From NCBI GenBank assembly GCA_024103135.1, contig JAGFIZ010000122.1, positions 1 through 64,000 of the forward strand: 64,000 bases of DNA. Reading direction: 5' to 3'. The DNA comes from Bradyrhizobiaceae bacterium. GTDB lineage: Bacteria; Bacteroidota; Ignavibacteria; Kapaibacteriales; Kapaibacteriaceae. Of the stretch, positions 15,694 to 25,576 are shown piece after piece (the stretch's first letter is position 1; each line of letters starts with the position of its first letter). The notes under the pieces are model-generated. The model made no database searches. It worked only from the letters and a program-made list of their open reading frames with translations, and had not been told where the DNA came from. The translations under genes were made by a program, and so were the position numbers.

Positions 15694-18600
15694 ATGCCAA
15701 AGCGTACTGACCTCCATACCATCCTCGTCATCGGATCCGGACCTATTGTTATCGGACAAGCTTGCGAATTCGATTACTCGGGAACGCAAGCCTGTAAGGT
15801 TCTCAAGGACGAGGGCTATCGTGTTGTTCTGGTGAACAGCAATCCCGCGACGATCATGACTGATCCGGAGATTGCGGATGCAACGTATGTGGAGCCAATT
15901 ACGCCAGAGTTTATCGAGAGAATAATTCAGAAGGAACAGCCGCAAGCTATTCTGCCAACCATGGGTGGACAGGTGGCGTTGAATGCTGCAGTGGCACTGC
16001 ACGAGCGTGGTATCCTGGAGAAGTATCAGGTAGAGCTGATCGGTTCACAGATCGAGTCAATCAACAAGGCAGAAGACAGGCAGGAATTCTTGGAAGCCAT
16101 GAAGCGTATTGGTATGGACATGCCGCGTGGTGGCTTTGTCCATACCGAGGACGAAGGCCTTGCCATGATCGAATCGATTGGTTTCCCTGCCATCATTAGA
16201 CCCTCGTTCACTCTTGGCGGTACGGGTGGTGGTATTGCCTACAACATGGAGGAGTATCGCGACCTGTTACGTAGTGGTCTTACGGCTAGCCCCGTGCAAC
16301 GCGTTCTTGTCGAGGAAAGCATCATCGGCTGGAAAGAGTACGAGCTGGAGGTCATGCGGGATAAGAAGGACAACGTCGTCATCATCTGCTCGATTGAAAA
16401 CGTCGACCCCATGGGTGTCCACACCGGTGACTCGATCACCGTTGCTCCTGCACAGACGTTGAGCGATGTCGAGTATCAGGCCATGCGCGATGCAGCACTT
16501 GCCATTATCCGTGAGATTGGCGTTGAGACTGGAGGATCCAACATCCAGTTTGCCGTTGATCCGGTTTCGGGCAGGATGGTCGTCATCGAAATGAATCCAC
16601 GCGTATCCCGTTCGTCGGCATTGGCCTCCAAGGCAACAGGATTCCCCATTGCGAAGTTCGCAGCAAAGCTTGCAGTAGGGTATACGCTCGACGAGATTCA
16701 AAACGACATAACCAAACGCACACCAGCATGCTTCGAGCCATCCATTGATTACGTCGTTGTTAAGGTGCCACGATGGGATTTCGAGAAGTTCCGCGAGGCC
16801 GACACGACGTTGGGTGTGCAGATGAAGTCAGTTGGTGAAGCCATGGCCTTTGGCCGGACCTTCAAGGAAGCGCTACAGAAGGCCCTACGTTCACTAGAGC
16901 AGAACAGATTCGGCTTTGGCTTCGACAAGCCATGGTATCGTACGCCAGCAAAGCCCACCGAGGCAGACCTCGTTCCACTGCGTCAACGACTACGCAGCCG
17001 ACACAGCGAGAGCATCTTTGATCTCTGTGATGCTCTACGATTTGGTCTTGCTACCGACGAGATTCATCGCCTAACAGGATACGATCCATGGTTCATCGAA
17101 CAATGTCGCGAGATTGTCGATGCGGCAAATGAGTTACTCACGAAACGAGCTGAAGGGTACGTGCTGGATCAAGCAGATTCGGACTATGTGCGCTCTCTTA
17201 AGAAGCTTGGCTTTAGCGATGTTCAACTGTCTGTACTCTTTGACGTTTCGGAAAGCAGCGTAGCAGCGTATAGACGGAAGCACGGCATCGTACCAGTCTT
17301 TAAGACGGTCGACACGTGTGCTGCTGAATTTGAAAGTGAAACACCGTACCACTACTCGACCTACGAAACGGAGAACGAATCTCAGCGGTCTACGAACAAG
17401 AAGGTTATCATACTTGGAAGTGGACCCAATCGTATCGGACAAGGAATCGAGTTCGACTACTGTTGTGTGCAGGGTGTGTTCGCCCTGAAGGCCCTTGGCT
17501 ACGAAGCCATCATGATCAATTGTAATCCGGAGACCGTGTCCACCGATTACGACACTACATCCAGATTGTACTTCGAACCGCTCACGTTCGAAGACGTCAT
17601 GCACGTCATAGACCACGAGCAACCAGACGGCGTCATCGTCACCTTTGGCGGACAAACACCGCTCAAGCTTGCTCAGCGACTATTCGATGCTGGAGTACCG
17701 TTGATTGGGACGGCACCGGACGGAATTGACCTTGCCGAGGACAGACAGCGATTCGGTGATTTGCTTACACGGCTTGGCATCGACTGTCCACCCTGGGGTA
17801 CAGCCCGAACCGAAGATGCTGCCGTAGAAATCGCCAATAGAATCGGCTATCCGGTGCTAGTCCGTCCATCCTACGTCCTTGGCGGACGGGCCATGCAAAT
17901 CTGCTATCGCGAGGAAAGTCTGCGCGAGTACATGCAGCGAGCCATTGCACAGGATCCTGCACGTAACGTCCTCATTGACCACTTCCTGGAGAATGCCCAT
18001 GAGTTTGACGTTGATGCAGTCGCCGATGGCGTAACGGCCAGGATCGGTGGAGTGATGCAGCATATCGAGGAGGCTGGTGTCCATAGTGGCGACTCGTCAT
18101 GCGTGTTACCACCGTATGACGTTGCACCCGAGGTACTCCAGACCATGATCGAGCACACGAAGAAGCTTGCGTCTGCACTCGACGTCATTGGACTATTGAA
18201 CATTCAGTTTGCCGTTCAAGGAAACAAGGTGTACGTTCTGGAAGTGAATCCACGAGCATCACGCACAGTTCCATTTGTGTCGAAGGCTACAGGCGTTCAG
18301 TTGGCGCAGCTTGCAACGCGAGCAATCGTCGGACAGAAGTTGGACGACATCGGCGTTCAAGACTTTGAACCATCTCGTACACGAGTTGCCATCAAGGAAA
18401 GCGTCTTCCCATTCGCAAAGTTTCCGCATGCCAATGTATTCCTCGGACCCGAGATGCGCTCAACAGGCGAGGTGATGGGCATGGACAGCACATTTGGTAG
18501 AGCCATTGTGAAGAGCCACATCAGCTCTGGAAATACCTTGCCATTGACGGGCAACGTCTTTGTCTCGCTAAGTACGCACGACAAGACGGAGAGGGCAGCG

Positions 18601-18954
18601 CTGATGGCAAGGGGCTATGCAGACCTTGGGTTTACCGTCCTCGCAACAGCCGGAACTGCCGAGTTCCTGCTGGAACACGGCGTCGACTCCGTGAGGGTGC
18701 TCAAGCACTACGAAGGCAGGCCAAGCATCGTTGATCAGATTGCCAATGGGGAAGTACAACTCGTGATCAACACACCACTTGGGGAGTCGGCCCGATACGA
18801 CGAAGCCGTGATGGGACGGACTGCGATGCGATACAAAGTCCCGTTCTTTACAACGCTTGCCGCAGCCGAGGCGTCATTGCATGGCATACGTGCATTGCGA
18901 GAGGAAGCGTTTTCGAGTACATCACTCCAGACACACTATGAGCAAGGTACCTGA
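15694..18954 (+). CDS. carB: carbamoyl-phosphate synthase large subunit
   Basis: A 1086-residue CarB, full family length. Two homologous halves each begin with an IGSGP motif ([38 protein letters not shown]) and contain an ATP-grasp domain (about 130-330 and 690-880) with EMNPR/EVNPR metal-binding residues. An oligomerisation region lies between them. The last 130 or so residues form the MGS-like allosteric domain ([35 protein letters not shown]). It makes carbamoyl phosphate from bicarbonate, ammonia and 2 ATP, feeding PyrB upstream. The small subunit carA is not in the window. Confidence 0.97.
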   Translation: MPKRTDLHTILVIGSGPIVIGQACEFDYSGTQACKVLKDEGYRVVLVNSNPATIMTDPEIADATYVEPITPEFIERIIQKEQPQAILPTMGGQVALNAAVALHERGILEKYQVELIGSQIESINKAEDRQEFLEAMKRIGMDMPRGGFVHTEDEGLAMIESIGFPAIIRPSFTLGGTGGGIAYNMEEYRDLLRSGLTASPVQRVLVEESIIGWKEYELEVMRDKKDNVVIICSIENVDPMGVHTGDSITVAPAQTLSDVEYQAMRDAALAIIREIGVETGGSNIQFAVDPVSGRMVVIEMNPRVSRSSALASKATGFPIAKFAAKLAVGYTLDEIQNDITKRTPACFEPSIDYVVVKVPRWDFEKFREADTTLGVQMKSVGEAMAFGRTFKEALQKALRSLEQNRFGFGFDKPWYRTPAKPTEADLVPLRQRLRSRHSESIFDLCDALRFGLATDEIHRLTGYDPWFIEQCREIVDAANELLTKRAEGYVLDQADSDYVRSLKKLGFSDVQLSVLFDVSESSVAAYRRKHGIVPVFKTVDTCAAEFESETPYHYSTYETENESQRSTNKKVIILGSGPNRIGQGIEFDYCCVQGVFALKALGYEAIMINCNPETVSTDYDTTSRLYFEPLTFEDVMHVIDHEQPDGVIVTFGGQTPLKLAQRLFDAGVPLIGTAPDGIDLAEDRQRFGDLLTRLGIDCPPWGTARTEDAAVEIANRIGYPVLVRPSYVLGGRAMQICYREESLREYMQRAIAQDPARNVLIDHFLENAHEFDVDAVADGVTARIGGVMQHIEEAGVHSGDSSCVLPPYDVAPEVLQTMIEHTKKLASALDVIGLLNIQFAVQGNKVYVLEVNPRASRTVPFVSKATGVQLAQLATRAIVGQKLDDIGVQDFEPSRTRVAIKESVFPFAKFPHANVFLGPEMRSTGEVMGMDSTFGRAIVKSHISSGNTLPLTGNVFVSLSTHDKTERAALMARGYADLGFTVLATAGTAEFLLEHGVDSVRVLKHYEGRPSIVDQIANGEVQLVINTPLGESARYDEAVMGRTAMRYKVPFFTTLAAAEASLHGIRALREEAFSSTSLQTHYEQGT

Positions 18955-19801
18955 GCAAACAAAGGTTTGGACGGTACTGGAATTAATACGGTGGGGTACG
19001 ACGTACTTCGGACAGAAAGGCATTGAGTCGGGTCGACTTACCATGGAGCTCTTGCTTTGCGAGGTGCTCGCAACCCGTCGCATTGCCCTTTACTCCGATT
19101 TCGAGCGACCACTCATGCCTCAGGAGTTGGTGCAGTTACGTGGGTATGTCCAACGAATTGCGAATCACGAACCACTACAGTACGTGCTTGGCAAGGCCGA
19201 CTTCTTCAGTCTGCAGTTCGAGGTCACCCCAGACGTACTCATACCTCGGCAGGAGACGGAGATTCTTGTTGAGCGTGTGATTTCGCAGGTGGCAGACCGA
19301 AGGACGTGTCTGGACATCGGAACTGGTAGCGGCATCATTGCCGTAGCAATTGCTAAGCACGTACCCCAAAGCCAATGGCTTTGCATTGATAAAAGTTCTG
19401 GTGCAGTCGACGTAGCTCGGCGGAATGCAGACCGACATGGCGTAGCAGACCAATGTACCTTTCAGGTCATGGACATTCTCACCCAAGCCCCCTCCCAGAC
19501 CTTCGATATCATTTGCATGAATCCACCGTACATAGCAGCGAGTGAAGTGAGTACTTTGGACGCCACTGTTCGCGATTACGAACCCCATTCCGCACTCACC
19601 GATGATGCTGACGGTTTGAGCTTCTATCGTCGACTTAGCCACCTTGGCGAGAGTTTGCTCAACCCCAACGGATTGATGGTATTTGAGTTGGGCTGGGGGC
19701 AAGCCGAGTCTGCCGTCGACCTATTCAAGGGGCGATGGAATACGCGGGTAATCAACGACCTGGCCGATATTCCGCGAGTTCTGGAAGTATGGAGTAACTA
19801 G
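18938..19801 (+). CDS. prmC: peptide chain release factor N5-glutamine methyltransferase
   Basis: A 287-residue SAM-dependent methyltransferase that modifies the GGQ glutamine of release factors. The N-terminal helical domain ([17 protein letters not shown]) is followed by [15 protein letters not shown], the SAM motif [20 protein letters not shown], and the catalytic MNPPYIA, diagnostic for N5-glutamine or N6-adenine methylation. The ATG at 18938 overlaps carB by 17 bases and gives the normal start ([11 protein letters not shown]); an upstream in-frame ATG at 18857 would be buried in carB. The octamer copy at 19486 encodes part of QAPSQ. Confidence 0.93.
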   Translation: MSKVPEQTKVWTVLELIRWGTTYFGQKGIESGRLTMELLLCEVLATRRIALYSDFERPLMPQELVQLRGYVQRIANHEPLQYVLGKADFFSLQFEVTPDVLIPRQETEILVERVISQVADRRTCLDIGTGSGIIAVAIAKHVPQSQWLCIDKSSGAVDVARRNADRHGVADQCTFQVMDILTQAPSQTFDIICMNPPYIAASEVSTLDATVRDYEPHSALTDDADGLSFYRRLSHLGESLLNPNGLMVFELGWGQAESAVDLFKGRWNTRVINDLADIPRVLEVWSN

Positions 19802-19866
19802 GTGGTATTTACCGTGTCTTTGCGTCCACGGCGATGCTGCTTTCACGGAGTTTTGTAGTTTCGACC

Positions 19867-19889
19867 TCCTTTCGGTAGAGCCGAAAGGA
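19867..19889 (+). other. strong hairpin in the prmC-exbB gap
   Basis: A perfect 9-bp inverted repeat, TCCTTTCGG (19867-19875) with CCGAAAGGA (19881-19889), and loop TAGAG. Only ATTT follows, so it is a poor classical terminator. It could end prmC transcription or be a structured element in the exbB leader. The remainder of 19802-19936 shows only near-matches to TAnnTTTG. Confidence 0.6.
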
Positions 19890-19936
19890 TTTACCATTGA
19901 ATAACGAACAATAATTTCTTCAACATAGGGTGTTGC

Positions 19937-20731
19937 ATGAAGAACCTCACCAATCTTCTCATCATTGTGCTGTGCCTTGTTGCGGCCTATACTTTCTTCT
20001 ATTTGGTATTGGGCGCTGATGGCAACTTCACCGATCCGAAAACAGGCATGGTAGATCATCACAACCCACAGAATGCCATGGGCATGATCTACACCGGTGG
20101 TCCACTTGTAGGTCTGCTTATCGCCTGTGTTCTCATGGCCATTACCTATGCCATCGAACGTTGGCTCTCGATTTCCAAGGCCAAGGGTGCACAGAGCATG
20201 GATGCATTTGCAAAGAAGGTTGTTGCTGCCGTAGAGAAGGGCGACTTCAATGGCGCAGTCAAGGCCTGTGACGAGCAGAAGGGTAGTCTAGCCAATGTTC
20301 TTCGTGAAGCCATCGGCAGGTTTCGTACGGTTGACGGCGACAGTCAGCTTAACTCGGAGCAGAAGCTTGCTGAAGTCCAGCGTGTGATCGACGAGAACAT
20401 GAACCTTGAAACACCACTATTGGAGAAGAATCTCGTAATCCTCTCTACAGTGGCTTCGATTTCGACTATGATCGGTCTTCTTGGAACAACCGTAGGTATG
20501 ATCCGTGCCTTCGCCGCACTGGGTGCTGGTGGAACGGTAAGTGCTCAGCAGCTCTCCATCGGTATTTCCGAAGCCTTGTATAACACGGCTGGTGGACTCC
20601 TTGCTGCCATCATCGCCATTGTGTCATACAACGTGTTCACGACCATGGTTGACAACTTCGTCTACCAAATGGATGAGTCGATTCTTGACCTTATGCAAAC
20701 TCTTGGCATCCGTGTTGGCGGCAAGGCCTAA
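19937..20731 (+). CDS. exbB: MotA/TolQ/ExbB proton channel family protein
   Basis: A 264-residue inner-membrane protein with an N-terminal hydrophobic helix, a second at about 55-75 (GGPLVGLLIACVLMAITYAIERWL), a cytoplasmic helical region, and the conserved C-terminal pair of membrane helices with STVASISTMIGLLGTTVGMIRAF and GISEALYNTAGGLLAAIIAIVSYN. ExbB and ExbD form the proton-driven motor that energises TonB. It heads a gene set exbB-exbD-exbD-tonB-small membrane protein-PstS-like-TPR, all on the plus strand with short gaps or overlaps. No SD is evident before its ATG. Confidence 0.93.
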   Translation: MKNLTNLLIIVLCLVAAYTFFYLVLGADGNFTDPKTGMVDHHNPQNAMGMIYTGGPLVGLLIACVLMAITYAIERWLSISKAKGAQSMDAFAKKVVAAVEKGDFNGAVKACDEQKGSLANVLREAIGRFRTVDGDSQLNSEQKLAEVQRVIDENMNLETPLLEKNLVILSTVASISTMIGLLGTTVGMIRAFAALGAGGTVSAQQLSIGISEALYNTAGGLLAAIIAIVSYNVFTTMVDNFVYQMDESILDLMQTLGIRVGGKA

Positions 20732-20756
20732 CGGTTAACCTCAACAGGACACACCC

Positions 20757-21275
20757 ATGTCAAAAGTCAAAAAGAAGCGCCTTGGGTTTGTGATGGATAT
20801 GACGCCGTTGGTGGACATAACCTTCCTGCTGCTCACGTTCTTCATGTTTACAGCGAAGTTCAAGAGCGAATCCGAGAGTCAGCAAAAGTTTACCATCAAG
20901 CGACCTGCGAGTACGGCTGATACCACGAAGCTCCCGGAGAAGGATCTCGTGATGATCAAGATCGGTATCGATACAGTGAAGCACGATACCTCATGGTATC
21001 TAAGCATGGTTAACGAGACTGATGTCGTCAACCTTGCTAACGAGATGGTGAAGCTGGAGTATCCGTCAGCAGACATGCGCACGGCACAGTTCAAGATCAA
21101 CGACACCAATTGGCTTGGCAAGGCCATTGAACGCGCGCGAATCGTGAATCCCAAGGCCATGTTTGCTATTGATGCAGACAAGCGCATACGCTATTGGTGG
21201 ATCGACAAGGCCATAAACGAGATGCGCAAGAAACGAGCAACGTCATTCAACTTTGTCACAGACAAACGCAAATAG
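20757..21275 (+). CDS. exbD: ExbD/TolR biopolymer transport protein (copy 1)
   Basis: A 172-residue protein with a basic N-terminus and one membrane helix bearing the conserved proton-carrying Asp (MDMTPLVDITFLLLTFFMF, Asp near residue 21). The periplasmic domain follows. It begins 25 bases after exbB. The second copy has the same helix but a diverged periplasmic domain, so the two probably form a mixed ExbD dimer or serve different partners. This copy has an unusually long periplasmic region rich in Lys and Asp, ending KRATSFNFVTDKRK. Confidence 0.93.
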   Translation: MSKVKKKRLGFVMDMTPLVDITFLLLTFFMFTAKFKSESESQQKFTIKRPASTADTTKLPEKDLVMIKIGIDTVKHDTSWYLSMVNETDVVNLANEMVKLEYPSADMRTAQFKINDTNWLGKAIERARIVNPKAMFAIDADKRIRYWWIDKAINEMRKKRATSFNFVTDKRK

Positions 21276-21347
21276 CATTGTAACTCAGCAAGCGATTGGT
21301 AGGTCAACAACCTAGACACCCAACGCACTGAATCAAGGAGATTTCAC

Positions 21348-21902
21348 ATGGCCGGTGGTGGTGAAGCATTAGGCGGCGGCGGCAAACAAAAACGCGGATC
21401 GAGCGGTAAGCGTAAAGGCAAGAAGCGGATTGGCTTCCGGATGGACATGACGCCATTGGTAGACATCACATTCCTCTTGCTAACGTTCTTTATGCTTACA
21501 ACCTCCATGATTACACCGCAGACCATGGAGATGAATGTTCCGCCGGAAATCGATGTCCCTGTCGAAGTACGTCAGAGCGAATTGTTTACGATTCGCATCA
21601 GAGACAACGGAGATGTGTTCTACAACAGTGGGAAGGATGAGCCCGAGAAGGTTAAGTCTCTCAAGGACCTACTGAAGATCGTCGTAGACCAGAACGTGAA
21701 CCTTAAGAACCGCTGTATCGTGACGCTGAAAACAGCAGACAATGCGCCCTATGGTATTGCCGTCGAAGTACTTGATGTGTTGAATCAAGCAGAACCACTC
21801 ATTATCGACGGTTTGAAGCGTAACGGGATCAATGAGCGCAAACGGAAGTTTACCGTATCTCCGTTTACTGCCGATGACCACAAGGAGTTGGATGCACTAT
21901 GA
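21348..21902 (+). CDS. exbD: ExbD/TolR biopolymer transport protein (copy 2)
   Basis: A 184-residue ExbD paralogue. A Gly/Lys-rich cytoplasmic N-terminus (GGGEALGGGGKQKRG) leads to FRMDMTPLVDITFLLLTFFMLTTSM with the catalytic Asp, then a periplasmic TolR-like domain. The start has AAGGAGA upstream (21335-21341). The 72-bp gap before it is the longest inside the operon but has no clear promoter. Its end overlaps tonB by 4 bases. Confidence 0.93.
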   Translation: MAGGGEALGGGGKQKRGSSGKRKGKKRIGFRMDMTPLVDITFLLLTFFMLTTSMITPQTMEMNVPPEIDVPVEVRQSELFTIRIRDNGDVFYNSGKDEPEKVKSLKDLLKIVVDQNVNLKNRCIVTLKTADNAPYGIAVEVLDVLNQAEPLIIDGLKRNGINERKRKFTVSPFTADDHKELDAL

Positions 21903-22690
21903 CAACAGCCGCAGTGAATAACCCCGTGGTGATGGTGCAACTGGGAGCAGCTGAGCTCAAGCGTATCATCAATGAGAATACCCGTCGTGGCTTCTATATA
22001 ACGATTGCAATCCTCATTCTCCTGGCCTTGCTATCGTTTACCTATCGCATTGTAATGGATGCCATCTTCCCTCCACCAAACGTTGTCAAGGTCAAACTTG
22101 CCAAGGTAAGTCTGGACATGTTGGCGCCACCACCATCGCAGAATGAAGAAGCACCACCTCCACCACCACCGACAGCAGTTCCGCCCGTGAGTGGACCTGC
22201 CGTGCGCGCAGGTATGCCGGTGGCAGTGCCTGATGCCATGATTGCCGAAGACCTTAAGGACTTTGCCAACATTGACGAGATCAACCGTGCCTCTGCGATT
22301 GGGGGCGACGGAAACGATATGGGCAACTTTGCCAGTAACATTGGTGAAAGTTCCTCGGGTCTGAATATCGAAACTCGCGAAGAAACACCCGATATTGATG
22401 AGTTCGTTTCTGTAGAAAAAGAGCCAGACTTTGACTATGCTGCCTTGCAGCGTAGGGTTAAGTATCCCGACATTGCCCGCAGGAACGGCGTTGAAGGACA
22501 AGTCCTGGTTGGTGCTCTTGTAGGCAAGGATGGTAAGGTCGAGAAGACTCAAGTGATCGAGACCGATAACGAGTTGCTCAATCAGAGCGCCGTGAATGCA
22601 GTTCGTGAGACAGTCTTTACTCCAGCCATTCAGAACGGTGCACCAGTTCGTCTGTGGGTTCGTATCCCAATTGTCTTTAAGCTCCGGTAA
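21899..22690 (+). CDS. tonB: TonB family energy transducer
   Basis: A 263-residue TonB. A cytoplasmic N-terminus of about 35 residues precedes one membrane helix (YITIAILILLALLSFTYRIVM), a proline-rich periplasmic spacer (APPPSQNEEAPPPPPPTAVPP), and a C-terminal TonB domain (YPDIARRNGVEGQVLVGALVGKDGKVEKTQVIE, then PAIQNGAPVRLWVRIPIVFKL). It transmits ExbB/ExbD motor energy to outer-membrane receptors such as the barrel type ending at base 324. Confidence 0.95.
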   Translation: MTTAAVNNPVVMVQLGAAELKRIINENTRRGFYITIAILILLALLSFTYRIVMDAIFPPPNVVKVKLAKVSLDMLAPPPSQNEEAPPPPPPTAVPPVSGPAVRAGMPVAVPDAMIAEDLKDFANIDEINRASAIGGDGNDMGNFASNIGESSSGLNIETREETPDIDEFVSVEKEPDFDYAALQRRVKYPDIARRNGVEGQVLVGALVGKDGKVEKTQVIETDNELLNQSAVNAVRETVFTPAIQNGAPVRLWVRIPIVFKLR

Positions 22691-22693
22691 ACC

Positions 22694-22879
22694 ATGCACG
22701 TGATAAACGTGGTTGCCAAGGCCTTGGTTTTGGTAGTAGGCCTTTGCATCGCAATTGGAATCGAACCTTCGAACCAGTTGCCCTCTCCGATGCGTGAGAT
22801 TTTTGGTGTGGTGGTTACCCTGTTCGGTGCCTATCGTCTCGCAACATACTTCTTTGCTCGTAGGAGGGAGTTGGAATGA
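22694..22879 (+). CDS. small two-helix membrane protein
   Basis: A 61-residue protein with two hydrophobic helices (VVAKALVLVVGLCIAIGI and IFGVVVTLFGAYRLATYFF) and a basic end (ARRRELE). It starts 3 bases after tonB, and its stop overlaps the next start (ATGA), so it is translated as part of the operon. I recognise no family. Context suggests an accessory membrane component of the ExbBD-TonB/PstS-like set. Confidence 0.75.
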   Translation: MHVINVVAKALVLVVGLCIAIGIEPSNQLPSPMREIFGVVVTLFGAYRLATYFFARRRELE

Positions 22880-23793
22880 GAGTCATTCTGCTATCCTTGA
22901 TTTGTTGTGCATGGATTACAAGTTGTAGTCAGCATCAAGGTGACACCGTACAGGAAACTGCAATCTCGGGCAATGCCGAGGTACTCGTTGATGCCGACAT
23001 CGCTGCTCTTGTTCAGCCATCGAAAGAGTTGTACGACAAGGCGACACCGAACGCTACTGTTACTCTGAAGCAAGCGTCGGCCTTGGATGCCGTCAGGCAG
23101 TTACTACAACATGAAGCACGTGGCGTGATCATTGCTCGTGACTGGTTACCTGAGGAACAAGCAGAGGTTAATGCCGATAAAGGCAGTGAGGGCTATCCAC
23201 GGACACTTCTTGCCAAGGATGCCTTGGTGCTGTTTGCCGCAAAGGAGTTTCCGTACGATACGATGCATGCCGACCACATTGCATCGTGGTTGGCAACTGG
23301 CACATTTGCAAGAACTTCGTACCCAAAGCTCAAGCGCACCCCGGCGCTTGTGGTTCCTGGCAGCTATTCGTCGGTTTATGGGAACCTCATCAACGTTGTA
23401 CTTAAGGGCAAGACCCCTGCTAGTGGAGTAGTCACTTCTGTTGGCACTGCTGATTCCGTCCGCACCTTCGTGAAGGCAAATCCGAACGCTCTTGGATTTG
23501 CGCTATTGTCGCAATTGGTGAATGACACATCCGTCAAAATGATCAGATTGTCGTGGACAGATTCCACAGGAGTCTACGAGCATCCGCGGCCAGTTCACCA
23601 AGGGTACCTAGTTCAAGGCCTGTACCCGTTTCCAGTACCGATTTGGTTTATACTTCGTGACCGTGCAAACAACTACAACCTACCAAGCGGCCTGATGCTC
23701 TTCATGGCTCGCGACGGTGGAGCGCAACGAACATTCCTCGACGCCGGGATTGAACCCGCATTCGCAAAAATTGAGTTAAACATCCAAGATTGA
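22876..23793 (+). CDS. PstS-like substrate-binding lipoprotein
   Basis: A 305-residue protein with a lipoprotein signal (LICCAWITSC, lipidated Cys at about 17) and a periplasmic-binding-protein fold like phosphate-binding PstS: repeated alpha/beta units, VIIARDWLPEEQ, LLAKDALVLFAAKEFPYDTM, and NPNALGFALLSQLV. No pstC/A/B genes are nearby, and it sits between tonB and a TPR gene. It is therefore probably a sensor or accessory lipoprotein of the TonB system, not part of a phosphate ABC importer. The ligand is unknown. Confidence 0.8.
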   Translation: MRVILLSLICCAWITSCSQHQGDTVQETAISGNAEVLVDADIAALVQPSKELYDKATPNATVTLKQASALDAVRQLLQHEARGVIIARDWLPEEQAEVNADKGSEGYPRTLLAKDALVLFAAKEFPYDTMHADHIASWLATGTFARTSYPKLKRTPALVVPGSYSSVYGNLINVVLKGKTPASGVVTSVGTADSVRTFVKANPNALGFALLSQLVNDTSVKMIRLSWTDSTGVYEHPRPVHQGYLVQGLYPFPVPIWFILRDRANNYNLPSGLMLFMARDGGAQRTFLDAGIEPAFAKIELNIQD

Positions 23794-23795
23794 GT

Positions 23796-25520
23796 ATGTA
23801 TTCTCGAATAATCGCAACACTAAGCTTAACCCTGATTTGCATTAGCCCCCTAAGAGCTAGTGATGCTTACGATCGTGCCAAGGAAGCCGTCGAGGTCAGC
23901 GACTACGTCGAAGCCGTTACGCAGATCCGACTTGCACTCAAGGAAGACCCACGTGACGAAGGCACACTTCTCCTCGCAACCAAAATCTATTGTGAGCTTG
24001 AGCAGGCAGATAGCGCCTTACTCTATGGCACTCGGTTGTATGAATTCGACGACGACAAGCCAGAGTATGCATGGGCATACGCACAGGCACTGGTGCTCGC
24101 TAAACAAGCACCTAAGGCAGTCGCCATGCTCAGGCGGATTCAAAAGCAGTCGCCAAGCGTCGAGACATCACTACAACTGGTGAGTGCATTGCTCGAAGCC
24201 GATTCCGTAAAGGCCGCAGAACTTGTGGCAACCTCCGCCAAGAAAGAGTATCCGCAAAGTGCTGACGCATACTTTGCCCTAGGCACCCTGTACGCAAAGT
24301 ATAAACCGCAGCCTGTGCTGGAACTTGCAAAGAACAATCTTGAAAAGAGTATTGAACTGGATTCTACGCGCGTTCCAGCTCACTTTTCATTGGCCGAGAT
24401 TTACTGGAAAATGGCTAATCGTGAGCCCGACAAGGATTTGGCCAATGAGCTGTTCCGCAGGTCTTTGATTGAGTGGAACAAGGTGGGCCAGTTAGACCCT
24501 CGGAACGCTCGAGCATGGTTCGAGCAGGGAAAGATTTTCTATCTCGCAAAAAAGTATCGTGAGTCCATCAGTGCTCTTCAGCGGTATTCGGAACTACGTC
24601 CGGGTGAAACAGGTAACCCCATCGCAACATGGTACCTTGGAAAGTCCTTCTTCGAACTTCAGGTCTGTGATAGTGCCAAGGTATACCTTACCGCAGCAGT
24701 TGAACGGATCGATTCACTAAAATCCGAGGCAGCCGTTATGCTAGGGAAGTGCAACGTCCTAACACGACAGTGGAAGGATGCTGCTACGTGGTATGGTAGT
24801 GCTTACCAAGCCAACAGAGGGGCAGAAACCTGGGATCCAAACGATCTGTGGTTCTATGGCACGGCCCTAGTCATGGCGGGCGATACGACGAATGCCGTGA
24901 GTGTTATGACGGATGCTGCAAAGCGCGATCCTGGGAACTGTCAATTCATGTTCCGATTTGGTTATCTGCTTGGGATGAAGGGACTAACTACTCAATCAAC
25001 CCAGATCTATCAACAACGTCTGGCCAGTTGTTCTGACAGTCTCAATGGCAAGATCAACATGTTCATCGGGAATAACTTCTACCAGGACAGCGTGGTGGAC
25101 AGTGCCATTGTGTACTATGAACGTGCACTAGCACTGGAGCATAGTGCCTACGTCATGAATCGTCTGGCAGAAACCTATGGTATTGCAGGCAACGAGGTTA
25201 AGGCACGCGAACTCTATGGTCAGGTCGTCACGGCCGGACAAGCCGCATCTGCCGAAAAAGGTGACAAGCAAGCCGCTGTTCAGGCCATTCTAAAACTCAA
25301 TGGACTTGACCTTACTTCCAAGAAGTACGATGACATTGTTGCTCGATGCAAGACAGGGTTGACCATTGACTCCACCAATCACTGGCTGATGCTCTATATG
25401 GCATTCGGCTATCAGGGGTCAGGAAGCACCGAGAATGCATGCAAATGGTATAAAGAAGTTCTCAAGATCGACCCCAAGAACGATACAGCCGCCAAGAACC
25501 TTAAGGCACTGGGTTGCTAA
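23796..25520 (+). CDS. TPR-repeat periplasmic protein
   Basis: A 574-residue protein with a signal peptide (MYSRIIATLSLTLICISPLRASDA) and consecutive tetratricopeptide repeats through to the C-terminus, for example YDRAKEAVEVSDYVEAVTQIRLALKEDP and ACKWYKEVLKIDPKNDTAAKNLKALG. TPR arrays bind peptides or assemble complexes. The ATG at 23796 is preferred over a TTG at 23790. It ends the exbB operon; the next gene has its own promoter. The octamer copy at 23844 lies in the signal-peptide region. Confidence 0.85.
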   Translation: MYSRIIATLSLTLICISPLRASDAYDRAKEAVEVSDYVEAVTQIRLALKEDPRDEGTLLLATKIYCELEQADSALLYGTRLYEFDDDKPEYAWAYAQALVLAKQAPKAVAMLRRIQKQSPSVETSLQLVSALLEADSVKAAELVATSAKKEYPQSADAYFALGTLYAKYKPQPVLELAKNNLEKSIELDSTRVPAHFSLAEIYWKMANREPDKDLANELFRRSLIEWNKVGQLDPRNARAWFEQGKIFYLAKKYRESISALQRYSELRPGETGNPIATWYLGKSFFELQVCDSAKVYLTAAVERIDSLKSEAAVMLGKCNVLTRQWKDAATWYGSAYQANRGAETWDPNDLWFYGTALVMAGDTTNAVSVMTDAAKRDPGNCQFMFRFGYLLGMKGLTTQSTQIYQQRLASCSDSLNGKINMFIGNNFYQDSVVDSAIVYYERALALEHSAYVMNRLAETYGIAGNEVKARELYGQVVTAGQAASAEKGDKQAAVQAILKLNGLDLTSKKYDDIVARCKTGLTIDSTNHWLMLYMAFGYQGSGSTENACKWYKEVLKIDPKNDTAAKNLKALGC

Positions 25521-25539
25521 CTAGGGAAACTGCAAGGAG

Positions 25540-25569
25540 TTGAGATTTCCCATAACTCCCGTATATTTG
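25540..25569 (+). promoter_or_regulatory. promoter of the yceD-rpmF-fatty acid cluster
   Basis: TTG (25540-25542), exactly 19 bases, then TATATTTG (25562-25569): the best Bacteroidota-type promoter in the window. The predicted transcription start near 25573-25575 lies only 2-4 bases before the GTG start codon at 25577. Confidence 0.75.
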
Positions 25570-25576
25570 TGGTCTT

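Noticed and set aside
22141-22190. CCACCACCACC-type repeat
   Set aside because: It encodes the proline-rich spacer of TonB and is not a free-standing microsatellite.
22031-22699. Minus-strand open frame of 222 codons over tonB
   Set aside because: It is the antisense shadow of the proline-rich tonB gene; its Trp/Arg-rich run is the reverse of the proline codons.
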